A stretch of 64,000 bases of DNA from Oceanibaculum nanhaiense (GTDB lineage Bacteria > Pseudomonadota > Alphaproteobacteria > Oceanibaculales > Oceanibaculaceae). The notes below the pieces were generated by a model, which was given only the letters and a program-made list of their open reading frames with translations, did not search any database and had not been told where the DNA came from. The translations under genes and the position numbers were made by a program. Below are positions 1 through 7,569 of the stretch, piece by piece (the stretch's first letter is position 1; each line of letters starts with the position of its first letter). The stretch spans positions 1-64,000 of the forward strand of contig NZ_MPOB01000012.1 in NCBI RefSeq assembly GCF_002148795.1, written 5' to 3'.

Positions 1-264
1 GCTTTTTTCTATCTGGTGATGGACATCATCATCCATTTTGGTGTGTTCCGGCATCTGCGTGAGGAGATCGGCGCGAAGGGATGGGTACTGCTGACGGCCA
101 TGGCGCTCGATGTGATCGTGCTAGCGGCCTTTGCCACGATGAAGTGGCAGTCTGATCCGCTGATCGTCGTGCTCGGCGTGATCGGCATGGCACTGGTGTT
201 CCTGTTCATACGGGTTTTCCTGGCGCGCAATCCGGTCAGGGAAGGCGATCACGGTTCCCATTAA
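1..264 (+). CDS. Integral membrane protein, C-terminal fragment (possibly APC-type permease)
   Basis: The reading frame is open from base 1 to a TAA stop, so the gene is cut by the left window edge and only 87 residues are visible. They hold three hydrophobic stretches (about residues 1-15, 28-48 and 53-72) separated by charged loops, and a short hydrophilic tail. This is the end of a polytopic inner-membrane protein. The pattern recalls the last helices of amino-acid/polyamine permeases, but no diagnostic motif lies in the fragment, so the family is a guess. Downstream genes look like a separate metal-related cluster. Confidence 0.6.
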   Translation, partial: AFFYLVMDIIIHFGVFRHLREEIGAKGWVLLTAMALDVIVLAAFATMKWQSDPLIVVLGVIGMALVFLFIRVFLARNPVREGDHGSH

Positions 265-480
265 AATGGCTTGAGATTCCAACCGCTGGAATCCTCCACC
301 CTGGCGGAAATGAGCACGATACCCGGTGAGCTGCTGCCGCCATGGCGCTGTCCTCGGTAAGCGTCATCGGCAATGCCTTGCGGCTGCGTGCCGTCAAGCT
401 GCGCGATTGATCTGCATCAGTGTGCGGGCAGCGGATTGCAGGCAAGCTGGGATCGCTGAAAAAGTGTAGAGCGTGACAGT

Positions 481-846
481 ATGAAACGCGGACTGGCAGA
501 TATCGTGCGGATGGCGGCCCTGTGCTGCTTGCTGCTGCTGTCCGCACCGCACGCCTTCGCTGCGGCTGGCGCCCAGGGCCATGATTTTCAGCAGGCCACG
601 CACTCTTCCGTGGCGGGGGATATGGTTTCTGCAGCGGGCGGTTCGCATCCCTGTGACAGGGCCACCGCCGCAAATCTTCCCGACTGCGGATGCGCTCAGC
701 TCTGCCTTGTCTTTGGCGTGCTGCCGGCGGCGATGGGCATCGATGATGCCGGGAAGGCTGGCGTTGTTTCCGCCAGACCCTATCGGATCGCGCGTGCGGG
801 GCTCTCCCCCGCCAAACATCCTCCCAGGCTGTCCGCTCTCGTCTGA
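481..846 (+). CDS. Small secreted Cys/His-containing protein (DUF2946-like)
   Basis: A 121-residue protein with an N-terminal signal peptide: basic start, a leucine-rich core at about residues 12-24 and an AFA-type cleavage region near 25-28. The mature part has a DCGCAQLC cluster with three cysteines, a second hydrophobic stretch, and a C-terminal R-x-G-L-S-P-x-x-x-P-P-R-L-S signature. I associate this ending with short DUF2946-type proteins found beside copper-resistance genes. That link is from memory of the family, not a search. It precedes a Met-rich protein on the same strand, which fits a periplasmic metal role. The ribosome site is weak, so the start is moderately certain. Confidence 0.55.
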   Translation: MKRGLADIVRMAALCCLLLLSAPHAFAAAGAQGHDFQQATHSSVAGDMVSAAGGSHPCDRATAANLPDCGCAQLCLVFGVLPAAMGIDDAGKAGVVSARPYRIARAGLSPAKHPPRLSALV

Positions 847-850
847 TGGT

Positions 851-871
851 GCCTCGCGTTTGTCGCGAGGC
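851..871 (+). repeat. Intercistronic hairpin
   Basis: A perfect 8-bp inverted repeat (GCCTCGCG, loop TTTGT, CGCGAGGC) lies just after the stop of the small secreted protein gene and before the Met-rich gene. No T-run follows, so it is more likely an RNA stabiliser or weak attenuator than a full terminator. Confidence 0.35.
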
Positions 872-943
872 CTTGGCGCCGCCTTTAAGCGGACGGCGTT
901 TCCTTCATCGACAAGCGAGCAATCTCAGAAAAGGAACAAGATC

Positions 944-1621
944 ATGAGGAAGTTAATCCGGCCCGCCCTCATCGGCGCGGCTTCAATGGCGTTTCTCTTT
1001 GCCGTCCATGGCGCTGACGTGACCTGGACTGCCTCAGCGCAGACCATGGGAAGCGGACAAGGCAATCAGGCTGATTCCACGGCCCCTAACCAGCGCATGC
1101 CCGGTTCCGGCATGGGTTCCCGCATGGGTTCCGGAATGGGACCCGGAATTGGTTCTGGGATGGGTATGGGCCCCGGCATGATGCAGGGACAAGGCATGAT
1201 GCAGGGACAAGGCATGCCGGGATATGGGCCGATGGGGCCCGGCATGATGCATCCCGGAATGATGCATCCCGGAATGATGGGCCCCGGCATGATGCATCCC
1301 GGAATGATGCATCCCGGAATGATGGGGCAAGGCATGATGGGCCAGGGCATGATGGGCCAGGGCATGATGCATCCCGGTATGATGGGTCAGGGCATGATCT
1401 ATGGCATGCCGGGCCGTTACGAGCAGGAGATCGCGCCGGAACAGGTCAGGGAGATGCTGCAGCGCCGCCTCGACTGGCACGGCAATCCGCGGCTGAAGCT
1501 CGGCGAGATCAAGCCGACCGAACATGGCGAGATTCTGGCCGATATCGTTACCCGCGAGGGCTCGCTGGTCCAGCGGCTGGCGATCGACCGCCGCACCGGC
1601 GCCCTGCGCCAGGTCGATTGA
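944..1621 (+). CDS. Secreted methionine-rich MMxxG repeat protein, putative Cu(I)-binding
   Basis: This is a 225-residue exported protein. Residues 1-33 form a signal peptide ending in SAQ. Residues 52-155 are a low-complexity Gly/Met block with 34 methionines, built mostly of pentads: MMHPG five times, MMGQG four times, MMGPG once. Residues 157-225 are a compact PepSY-like tail with alternating charge. Dense Met and Met/His motifs bind Cu(I) or Ag(I) in periplasmic copper-handling proteins; that this one does is inference. The ATG at 944 follows AAGGAACAAG and places the signal peptide at the N terminus; an in-frame upstream extension would spoil it. The next gene starts 11 nt after the stop, so they are probably co-transcribed. 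Confidence 0.7.
   Translation: MRKLIRPALIGAASMAFLFAVHGADVTWTASAQTMGSGQGNQADSTAPNQRMPGSGMGSRMGSGMGPGIGSGMGMGPGMMQGQGMMQGQGMPGYGPMGPGMMHPGMMHPGMMGPGMMHPGMMHPGMMGQGMMGQGMMGQGMMHPGMMGQGMIYGMPGRYEQEIAPEQVREMLQRRLDWHGNPRLKLGEIKPTEHGEILADIVTREGSLVQRLAIDRRTGALRQVD
1178..1393 (+). repeat. Tandem 15-bp coding repeats (MMxxG pentads)
   Basis: The DNA encoding residues 79-150 of the Met-rich protein consists of near-identical 15-bp units such as ATGATGCATCCCGGA and ATGATGGGCCAGGGC. Synonymous differences are few, so expansion and contraction by slippage is likely. Copy number could vary between strains. Confidence 0.8.
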
Positions 1622-1632
1622 AGGAGGATGTC

Positions 1633-1905
1633 ATGTGGCAGAACTGGCACCAGCCCGGTGCGATGATGGGCTATGATGGTGGCGGATGGTTCTGGGGAAT
1701 GGCCTTCCACGGCCTCTCGGCCATCCTGTTCATTGCGATACTGGCAGTGGTCCTGATCCTGCTGTTCCGCTGGTTCGGTGCGGGGCATCAGATGCATGCA
1801 TCGACGCCGCCGGCCGGCAGCGCGCTCGACCTTCTCAAGGCACGCTACGCGCGAGGAGAAATCGACCGCGAGGATTATCTGCAGCGCAAGGCGGATTTGT
1901 TCTGA
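1633..1905 (+). CDS. Small membrane protein with C-terminal SHOCT domain
   Basis: A 90-residue protein. One strong transmembrane helix lies at about residues 24-48. A C-terminal SHOCT motif follows (about 66-90): LDLLKARYARGEIDREDY, then a short basic end. SHOCT domains are short helical oligomerisation modules at protein ends; many such small membrane proteins sit beside copper genes. The N terminus is rich in Trp, Met, His and Gly. The ATG at 1633 is chosen because AAGGAGG at 1621-1627 is ideally spaced. An in-frame TTG at 1618 would overlap the preceding gene. It probably forms an operon with the Met-rich gene; its exact role is unknown. Confidence 0.75.
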   Translation: MWQNWHQPGAMMGYDGGGWFWGMAFHGLSAILFIAILAVVLILLFRWFGAGHQMHASTPPAGSALDLLKARYARGEIDREDYLQRKADLF

Positions 1906-2232
1906 CCGCTCCGTGACGGCATGCGACGACCCGTGGCCCGGGCAGTTTCGCCTGGGTTGCGGGTCTGTCAGCTGCCTTCAGGAGAAGGAATCCGATTGCG
2001 GTCCCCAAGGTTAATTTCCAAGGATCCGGCCAGGAAAGCGCCCGAACACTGCCTGCATCCTCCTGGAACCTTGTTTGCGATTCTAGGGCTCCCACCCTCA
2101 GCGCCGCACCTACGGATCCGGACCCAGCCATACATAAAGCGGCGCCGAGGCTGCTGGCTGCCCGTCCCTTCAGTCGAAAAACCCCTCCGGAATCGCTCCC
2201 GGAGGGGTTTTGTAACGTGATTGCGGCAGGCG
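1906..2232. other. Intergenic region between convergent genes
   Basis: About 330 bases between the SHOCT gene (plus) and tctC (minus). I see no credible gene. Short reading frames here lack coding character or a good ribosome site. The only clear element is the terminator at 2177-2211. Confidence 0.6.
2177..2211 (-). terminator. Bidirectional rho-independent terminator
   Basis: Stem CCCCTCCGG / CCGGAGGGG with an 8-nt loop, flanked by AAAAA on the left and TTTT on the right, so both strands have a U-run. It sits 22 bp after the tctC stop and ends the minus-strand tct transcript. It can also stop read-through from the plus-strand metal cluster. Confidence 0.85.
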
Positions 2233-3204
2233 TTACATATTGGCTGCCTTGACGGCTTCGCCGAAGGAGTCGTGCTTGTTCTTCAGCCAGGCACCGAATT
2301 CCTCACCGAACAGGGCATAGGTCTCGGTCCCGGTCTTCTCCATATGGTCGTTGAACGCCTTGTCCTCGGCGGTCTTGCGGCAGGCCTCGACCAGTACCTT
2401 CATTACTTCCGGCGGGGTGCCTTTCGGGGCACCGATGCCGCGGAACGAGCCGATATCCACCTTGAAGCCGTCAGCGCTGGCCAGCGGCACGCCCTTGATG
2501 CCGGTCTTCGGATCGTCAGAGAACACGGTCAGCACCTTCAACCGGCCATCCTTGTGCCAGGGCGTGACCTCGGCCTTGTCGGCGATGGCGACATTGATGT
2601 GCTTGCCATAGGCCGCCGTCAGCGCCGGACCGGAGCCCTTGTGAGGCACGAAGCGGACATCGATACCCGCCTGGGTCGCGAAGGCGGCACCGGTCAGATG
2701 CGTGTTGCTGCCGGGGCCGGCGGTGCCGAAGGTCAGCTTGCCCGGTTCGGCTTTCGCCTTCTTGACGAGGTCGGCCAGCGAGTTGATGCCGCTGTCCGGA
2801 TGAACCGCCAGGATGGCCGGCGGCGCGGACAGCAGGCAGACCGGCTCGAAATCCTTGTAGCTGACCGGATAGCCGTCGATGGTGTGGGGCGCTGCGGCCA
2901 GGGTGGTGACGATCATGGTGATGACGTACCCATCGGCCTTGGCCAGCGCGCCGTGCGAAAAGCCCACGGCACCGCTGCCGCCCGTGCGGTTGCTGACGAA
3001 GATGTCGCCGCCCAGATGCGGCTGCGCATACTGTGCGAAGATGCGGCCGACCTGGTCGGTGCCGCCGCCCTGCGCGAAGGGGATCACGAGTTCGACTGGC
3101 TTGGACGGAAAACTGTCCGCCTTTACTGCCGGGGCGGTTGCGCACAGCGCCAGTGCCGCCAGCGCCGCCGTGTAACCGGCACGCCTGTTGTGGATGAATG
3201 TCAT
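2233..3204 (-). CDS. tctC: Tripartite tricarboxylate transporter substrate-binding protein (Bug/TctC family)
   Basis: A 323-residue periplasmic binding protein. It has a signal peptide (about residues 1-30, ending VKADS), then the Bug-family landmarks: PSKPVELVIPFAQGGGTDQ at the start of lobe 1, SNRTGGSG with the usual N-R-x-G-G-x-G turn, a GPGSNTHLTGAAF stretch and VPHKGSGPALTA in lobe 2. It captures a carboxylate ligand and delivers it to TctAB. The ATG at 3204 is preceded by GGGAGGAATCC; an upstream ATG at 3222 would overlap that ribosome site. It is the last gene of tctB-tctA-tctC, 20 nt after tctA, with a terminator close behind. The ligand cannot be read from sequence. Confidence 0.92.
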   Translation of the reverse strand: MTFIHNRRAGYTAALAALALCATAPAVKADSFPSKPVELVIPFAQGGGTDQVGRIFAQYAQPHLGGDIFVSNRTGGSGAVGFSHGALAKADGYVITMIVTTLAAAPHTIDGYPVSYKDFEPVCLLSAPPAILAVHPDSGINSLADLVKKAKAEPGKLTFGTAGPGSNTHLTGAAFATQAGIDVRFVPHKGSGPALTAAYGKHINVAIADKAEVTPWHKDGRLKVLTVFSDDPKTGIKGVPLASADGFKVDIGSFRGIGAPKGTPPEVMKVLVEACRKTAEDKAFNDHMEKTGTETYALFGEEFGAWLKNKHDSFGEAVKAANM

Positions 3205-3224
3205 TGGATTCCTCCCTTTCATTT

Positions 3225-4715
3225 TTATGTCGTCTTGTAGGATCGTTTCAGATGCCGAACGCCCTTCATCACGAGCGGGGCGACGAACGGGGCGAAGACC
3301 AGCAGCCAGATGACGGTGCTGATCGGCGTGAAGAGTTCCTGCCATTCGCCGCCAACGACGATGAGCGAACGGGCAAGTTCTCCCTCCACCATCGGCCCGA
3401 GGATCAGGCCGATAATGAGTGGCGCGCGCGGGATACCGGTCTTGACCATGACGTAGCCGACCATGCCGGCGGCGAACATGATCAGCACATCGACCGGATG
3501 GTTGCGCATGGCGTAGGACCCCAGCACGCAAAGCAGCAGAATGCCGGGCGTCAGGATGCTTTCGGGGATTTGCAGCACACGCGCGAACAGCTTGGCGCCG
3601 GACAGTCCGAAGATCAGCAGCAGGATGTTCGCGACGAAGACACCGGCGAAGATCTGGTAGACCAGCGGCGCGTTGTTGTGCAGCAGCAAGGGACCGGGCT
3701 GCAGCCCATGCGTCATAAAAGTGCCCAGCATGATCGCGGTTACCGCGCCGCCGGGGATGCCCAGGGTCAGCAGAGGGATCAGCGAGCCACCGGTCGCCGC
3801 ATTGTTTGCCGATTCGGCGCAGGCGATACCTTCCGGGGAGCCGGTGCCGAAGCGTTCCGGCTGGCGTGACATGTGCTTGCCCTGGCTGTAGCCGACAATG
3901 GCGGCGACGTCGCTACCTGCGCCGGGAACCGCGCCGACAATGGTGCCGATGACACTGGAACGTAGCTGCGCCGGCAGGATGCGGGCCAGCACGCTGCGCC
4001 CGGGAATGATCCGGTTGACGCGCAGGGCGCGGCGCGGCGCACGGCCGATACGCTCGATGCTCAGCAGGGTTTCCGGCACCGCGAACAGGCCAATGGTGAC
4101 CGGAATGAAGGAGACCCCGCCCATCAGCAGCACATAGCCGAAATGATAGCGCGAGACGCCATAGGTCTCGTCGATGCCGATGCCGGCCAGGAACAGGCCG
4201 ATGAATCCGGCGAACAGCCCCTTCAGGAACGATCCGCCGGACAGTGCCGCCATCGCCGTCAGCGCGAATACGGTTAGTGCCAGATATTCGCGCGGTCCGA
4301 AGGCCAGGGCGAAATCGGCGATGGGGTAGGACAGCAGCATGAGTGCGATCGCGCTGAGCATGCCGCCCAGAAACGACGATAGGGTGGCGATACCCAATGC
4401 TATGCCCGGTTTGCCCTGCCGCGACATGGCATAGCCGTCCAGCGTCGTGGCGACCGCCCCTGGCGTGCCGGGAATACCCAGCAGGATGGCCGACAGCGAC
4501 CCGCCATAGACGGCACCGCAATAGACGCCAACCAGGCTGAGGATACCGGCCAGCGGGTCCATCGTGAAGGTCAGCGGGCTCAGCAGGGCCACGCCCATGG
4601 TGGCCGAGATGCCCGGCATGGCTCCTGCCACGATGCCGAGCAGCACCGCGCCCGCAAGCAGCAGCAGGATGTTCATCTCCGTGACGATGGAGAAGCCTTC
4701 CATCAGCAGGCTCAT
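3225..4715 (-). CDS. tctA: Tripartite tricarboxylate transporter large permease TctA
   Basis: A 496-residue polytopic membrane protein of normal TctA length, with about 10-12 helices. It shows the TctA signatures: GAMPGISATMGVALL near residues 30-45, SLSAILLGIPGTPGAVATTLDG near 70-90, and the second-half repeat GAVPGAGSDVAAIVGY plus GSLIPLLTLGIPGG. The two PG-rich repeats form the translocation core. It works with the small TctB subunit and the Bug protein in Na+- or proton-driven uptake of carboxylates. The start overlaps the tctB stop as ATGA (4712-4715), indicating translational coupling. A GGAGGG ribosome site lies upstream inside tctB. Confidence 0.95.
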   Translation of the reverse strand: MSLLMEGFSIVTEMNILLLLAGAVLLGIVAGAMPGISATMGVALLSPLTFTMDPLAGILSLVGVYCGAVYGGSLSAILLGIPGTPGAVATTLDGYAMSRQGKPGIALGIATLSSFLGGMLSAIALMLLSYPIADFALAFGPREYLALTVFALTAMAALSGGSFLKGLFAGFIGLFLAGIGIDETYGVSRYHFGYVLLMGGVSFIPVTIGLFAVPETLLSIERIGRAPRRALRVNRIIPGRSVLARILPAQLRSSVIGTIVGAVPGAGSDVAAIVGYSQGKHMSRQPERFGTGSPEGIACAESANNAATGGSLIPLLTLGIPGGAVTAIMLGTFMTHGLQPGPLLLHNNAPLVYQIFAGVFVANILLLIFGLSGAKLFARVLQIPESILTPGILLLCVLGSYAMRNHPVDVLIMFAAGMVGYVMVKTGIPRAPLIIGLILGPMVEGELARSLIVVGGEWQELFTPISTVIWLLVFAPFVAPLVMKGVRHLKRSYKTT

Positions 4716-6091
4716 GGCAGCAATCCCTCCATCAGGGCCGATGTGGGCAGGACGACGTTGAAGACCTTGCTGAACAGCAGGTAGGTCCCGATGCTGAGGA
4801 AGGCTGCTACGGCGATGGAGAGTACCGCCTTGGCCGGTGTCAGTTTCGGCCACAGCAGCAGTGTCAGGCCGGCGACATAGAAGAAGGCGGACAGGACGAA
4901 GCCGAGCTGCATCATCGCGATGGGGAAGAGGGCCAGTCCGGCGATCGCCACCACCAGCCCGATGATCTTCCCGGCGGGCAGACTGTCGGACAGAGTTTCC
5001 CGGGGGGTGAATTGCGCGTGGCAGCGCTGCTGGATATCGATGATGCCTTTCATCTCCTCCTGCGAGAGGAAGCGCCAGATCCGCGCTGACATATCCGTTT
5101 CGTTGGCAGGCGGCAGCTCTGCGGCTGCTTCCGAAAATGCTGCAGACAAGGCGTTTTGCTTTTTAGCGGGCATGCCCGCCGGCACCATCAGCGCCGCCCA
5201 ATGACCGGAGACCACAGCGGCCCCATGGTCCAGAAAGGTGGGAGCGCCCTGCACTTCCGGCGGCTGGTCGCCAGGTTCCGACAAAAGACCGATGCACCGC
5301 ACCTGTCCGGTCGTGATTGCCTGCCGTGCCTGCGAAAAGCTGAGTATGGCGGCATCGATATCCCCGGCATTGATGGCGCCGATCAGTGAAGGAATGTCGT
5401 CGCTGTGAACCGGCCGGAAGGACAGTCCCTGCGCGGTGGCAAGCCAGCGCCCCACGGCATGGTCGATATCGATGTGATGACCGAAACCGAGGCGGACTGT
5501 TTGGCCCTTGTTCCACAAATCGCCTGGATTCTGCCACTGGCTGGCGGGCCGCACGACCAGCACATCGGGGTCGAAAAACAGGCCACCCACTGGCTCCATA
5601 CGTCCGTCACAGAATGCGGCGGCATGGAAGTTCGGTAGGCTCGTCATGTCGGATGAGACGATGGCAAGAGCATTGCCGCGCACCCCCTTCCAGAGGGCGG
5701 AGAAACGCCCTTCGCCATCCTTGGTGACGACCTGTATCCGGGTGCCGAGGCGCGTGCCCATGATTTCCGCGAGCTGGCGCAGCCGAAGATCGTCCTGCAG
5801 CCCGGCCTGGAAGGGCGAGTAGAGGCGAAGCTCCCGCACGGCGAGCGCCTTCGCGATCAGAACGCTCGTGATTGCCAGCAGACCGGCAAGCGCAAAGACC
5901 GGATAGGCGCCGGGGCCGATGGTGCCGTCGCGCCACAATTGCAGCGACAGGCCATGCCACAGCAAGAGGGCGGCAACGGCCCAGACGATGCCAAGGAAGA
6001 TGAGTTCGAGCCTGGCACCGCCCCGGTCGGGCAGAATCGTGGCGTGGCCGGGCTGACCGCCTTCCCCGAGGGTGGGGTAGGCCGCCGGCAT
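4712..6091 (-). CDS. tctB: TctB-like small permease with an embedded Bug/TctC-type solute-binding domain
   Basis: TctB proteins usually have about 150 residues and four to five helices. This one has about 459. Residues 28-50 and 62-80 are the first two helices, including the GPGAYP turn typical of TctB. Residues 375-459 are the remaining helices with the TctB-like QLGFVLSAFFY and LLFSKVFNVVLP ending. Between them lie about 290 soluble residues that follow the full Bug fold: a lobe-1 start near 90, IQVVTKDGEGRF, DPDVLVVRPAS, FRPVHSDDIPSLIGAINAGDID, then VPAGMPAKK near the end. A binding-protein domain therefore seems inserted into the membrane subunit. Positive-inside reasoning would put it in the cytoplasm, so topology is unsettled. 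The start is uncertain: ATG 6184 or GTG 6271 in the same frame would only add hydrophilic residues. Confidence 0.8.
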   Translation of the reverse strand: MPAAYPTLGEGGQPGHATILPDRGGARLELIFLGIVWAVAALLLWHGLSLQLWRDGTIGPGAYPVFALAGLLAITSVLIAKALAVRELRLYSPFQAGLQDDLRLRQLAEIMGTRLGTRIQVVTKDGEGRFSALWKGVRGNALAIVSSDMTSLPNFHAAAFCDGRMEPVGGLFFDPDVLVVRPASQWQNPGDLWNKGQTVRLGFGHHIDIDHAVGRWLATAQGLSFRPVHSDDIPSLIGAINAGDIDAAILSFSQARQAITTGQVRCIGLLSEPGDQPPEVQGAPTFLDHGAAVVSGHWAALMVPAGMPAKKQNALSAAFSEAAAELPPANETDMSARIWRFLSQEEMKGIIDIQQRCHAQFTPRETLSDSLPAGKIIGLVVAIAGLALFPIAMMQLGFVLSAFFYVAGLTLLLWPKLTPAKAVLSIAVAAFLSIGTYLLFSKVFNVVLPTSALMEGLLP

Positions 6092-6370
6092 GCACTGTTC
6101 CGGGACTTCGGCTCCCGAGAAGCCGTTGTGCCGTTGTAAGCCCGTTTTGTCGAAGCTCCCTTCAGGGGGCCTGCTCGCTGTCATCTCGAATTGTCCCGGT
6201 AAGTTCCTGTCACCCGATCCTGCGCGGAGAATCTGCGGATTCGGTGCGCTCGAAACGCATCCCCGGATCACGGTTTCTCCACAAACCAGGTGCAGGCGTT
6301 TCGGTGGTCACGCAGGGATAGCCGGGAAAGCGACCGCCAGATATCGAAACGGCCGTTCCCGATCATGGCC

Positions 6371-7288
6371 TCAGGAGACGGCCGCCACAGCCTGTACCAT
6401 TGCGGCACGGTCGTCGGTCTGCGGACGTTCGAACAGCCGTCCGGTTTCCTGCTCGCCTTCCAGGGAACAGCGGAACATGACGCGCGGCTGGGTCTGGTCG
6501 AAATCGCCTAGTGCCACATGGCTGGTGCAGCGATTATCCCACATCACCACGTCGCCGAGCTGCCAGCGATGACGGAAGACGAATTCCGGCGCGGTCGCGT
6601 GCTCGTTCAGCATGTCGAGCAGGTGCCGGCTTTCATCATCGCCCATGCCGACGAAGCCGCGCACACGCTGGCCGACCAGATAGGATTTCCGCTTCGTCTT
6701 CGGGTGGATACGGATGACCGGATGGATCATCGGCGGGTTGCGCCGCTTCATCTCGGCGATGACATCGGGCGACCGCTGCTCCAGGCCGCGGATCAGAGTC
6801 ACATCATGAATCGCCTCCAGCCCCTCCAGCAATTGCTGGATGCGCGGGCTCAGCGTCTCATAGGCGAGATAGAGATTTGCCCACATGGTGTCACCGCCGA
6901 CCGGCGGCTTCTCCTTGCAATGCAGGATGGCGCCCTTGGCCGGGCGGGGCGTGTAGGTGAGGTCGGTATGCCAGTTCCGGCCGGAATTATGCGTGCCGGA
7001 CTTCTTGCCGTTCACCATCTTGTTGGACAGCACGAGGATTTCCCGGTGGTCCGGGTGCAGCGTCGTGGGCGCCTGCGATTCCTGCGGGTCCAGCAACCCG
7101 AAATTCCGCGAAAAGGCGATCTGCTGCTCGGGCGACAGGTCCTGACCCGGAAACACCAGCACCAGATGCTTCAGCCATGCCTGGTTGATGACGCTCTGGT
7201 CGGCCGAAGACAACGGCTTGCTGAGGTCCACGCCGGTGACTTCCGCGCCCGCGGCGAATCCAAGAGGAGCAATCTTGATTTGGCTCAT
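6371..7288 (-). CDS. TauD/TfdA family Fe(II)/2-oxoglutarate-dependent dioxygenase
   Basis: A 305-residue non-haem iron oxygenase. The facial triad is visible: H107-x-D109 in NWHTDLTY and H257 in NRCTSHVALGD, with arginines at 269/273 (QPRVMFR) to hold 2-oxoglutarate. The family hydroxylates substrates such as taurine, alkyl sulfates or aryloxyalkanoates, releasing sulfite, sulfate or a phenol; which one cannot be read here. The ATG at 7288 is used; the GTG two codons upstream is less likely. It lies upstream of the tct genes on the same strand after 279 nt, and is divergent from a GntR gene. The start of its transcript carries a promoter overlapping a GntR-type operator. It may act on whatever the tct system imports. 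Confidence 0.9.
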   Translation of the reverse strand: MSQIKIAPLGFAAGAEVTGVDLSKPLSSADQSVINQAWLKHLVLVFPGQDLSPEQQIAFSRNFGLLDPQESQAPTTLHPDHREILVLSNKMVNGKKSGTHNSGRNWHTDLTYTPRPAKGAILHCKEKPPVGGDTMWANLYLAYETLSPRIQQLLEGLEAIHDVTLIRGLEQRSPDVIAEMKRRNPPMIHPVIRIHPKTKRKSYLVGQRVRGFVGMGDDESRHLLDMLNEHATAPEFVFRHRWQLGDVVMWDNRCTSHVALGDFDQTQPRVMFRCSLEGEQETGRLFERPQTDDRAAMVQAVAAVS

Positions 7289-7325
7289 TTCCACCCATCC
7301 GTTTTCTGCTTTGTGTTATTGATAA

Positions 7326-7354
7326 AATATAATCGACTGTCGATTGTCTGACAA
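7326..7354 (-). promoter_or_regulatory. Sigma-70 type promoter of the TauD-like gene
   Basis: On the minus strand a -35 box TTGTCA (7354-7349) and a -10 box TATATT (7331-7326) are separated by exactly 17 bp. The transcript would begin near 7319, about 30 nt before the dioxygenase ATG at 7288. The -35 box is inside the palindrome at 7343-7355. Confidence 0.65.
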
Positions 7355-7355
7355 T
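7331..7355. promoter_or_regulatory. Overlapping palindromes, candidate GntR (FadR-type) operator
   Basis: Two perfect inverted repeats overlap: AATCGAC-T-GTCGATT (7331-7345) and ATTGTC-T-GACAAT (7343-7355). The second contains TTGTCTGACAA, which fits the TNGTNNNACNA consensus known for FadR-subfamily GntR regulators. The neighbouring divergent gene at 7570 encodes such a regulator. Position over the -35 box of the dioxygenase promoter suggests repression relieved by a ligand. Confidence 0.6.
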
Positions 7356-7569
7356 ATGAATCCAAAACATAATCAGGAAAATGGTTTTGCCTTGCGCTAT
7401 CCATTTGAAAAACAGTTAATATCCTTCAGTATTCTCCATATGGTGGTGGCGATGGGAATCGTTGCGGTTTTTTGGCTCCCTTCGACGAAAAAGAAGACGA
7501 GATTGAAGCTATGGCGAGTTGTGCCGGAACTGGCGATCCCTCACCCCAACGATAAGGCTGCGGCAGCTG

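Noticed and set aside
1178-1393. Regular direct repeats resembling a CRISPR array
   Set aside because: Units are 15 bp, contiguous, without spacers, and keep the reading frame of the MMxxG pentads.
1921-2220. 99-codon plus-strand frame before the tct terminator
   Set aside because: No ribosome site, no recognisable domain, and it runs through the bidirectional terminator stem.
6092-6271. N-terminal extension of the TctB-like protein back to GTG 6271 or ATG 6184
   Set aside because: The added residues are hydrophilic and featureless, and TctB proteins begin close to helix 1. It is kept only as an alternative start.
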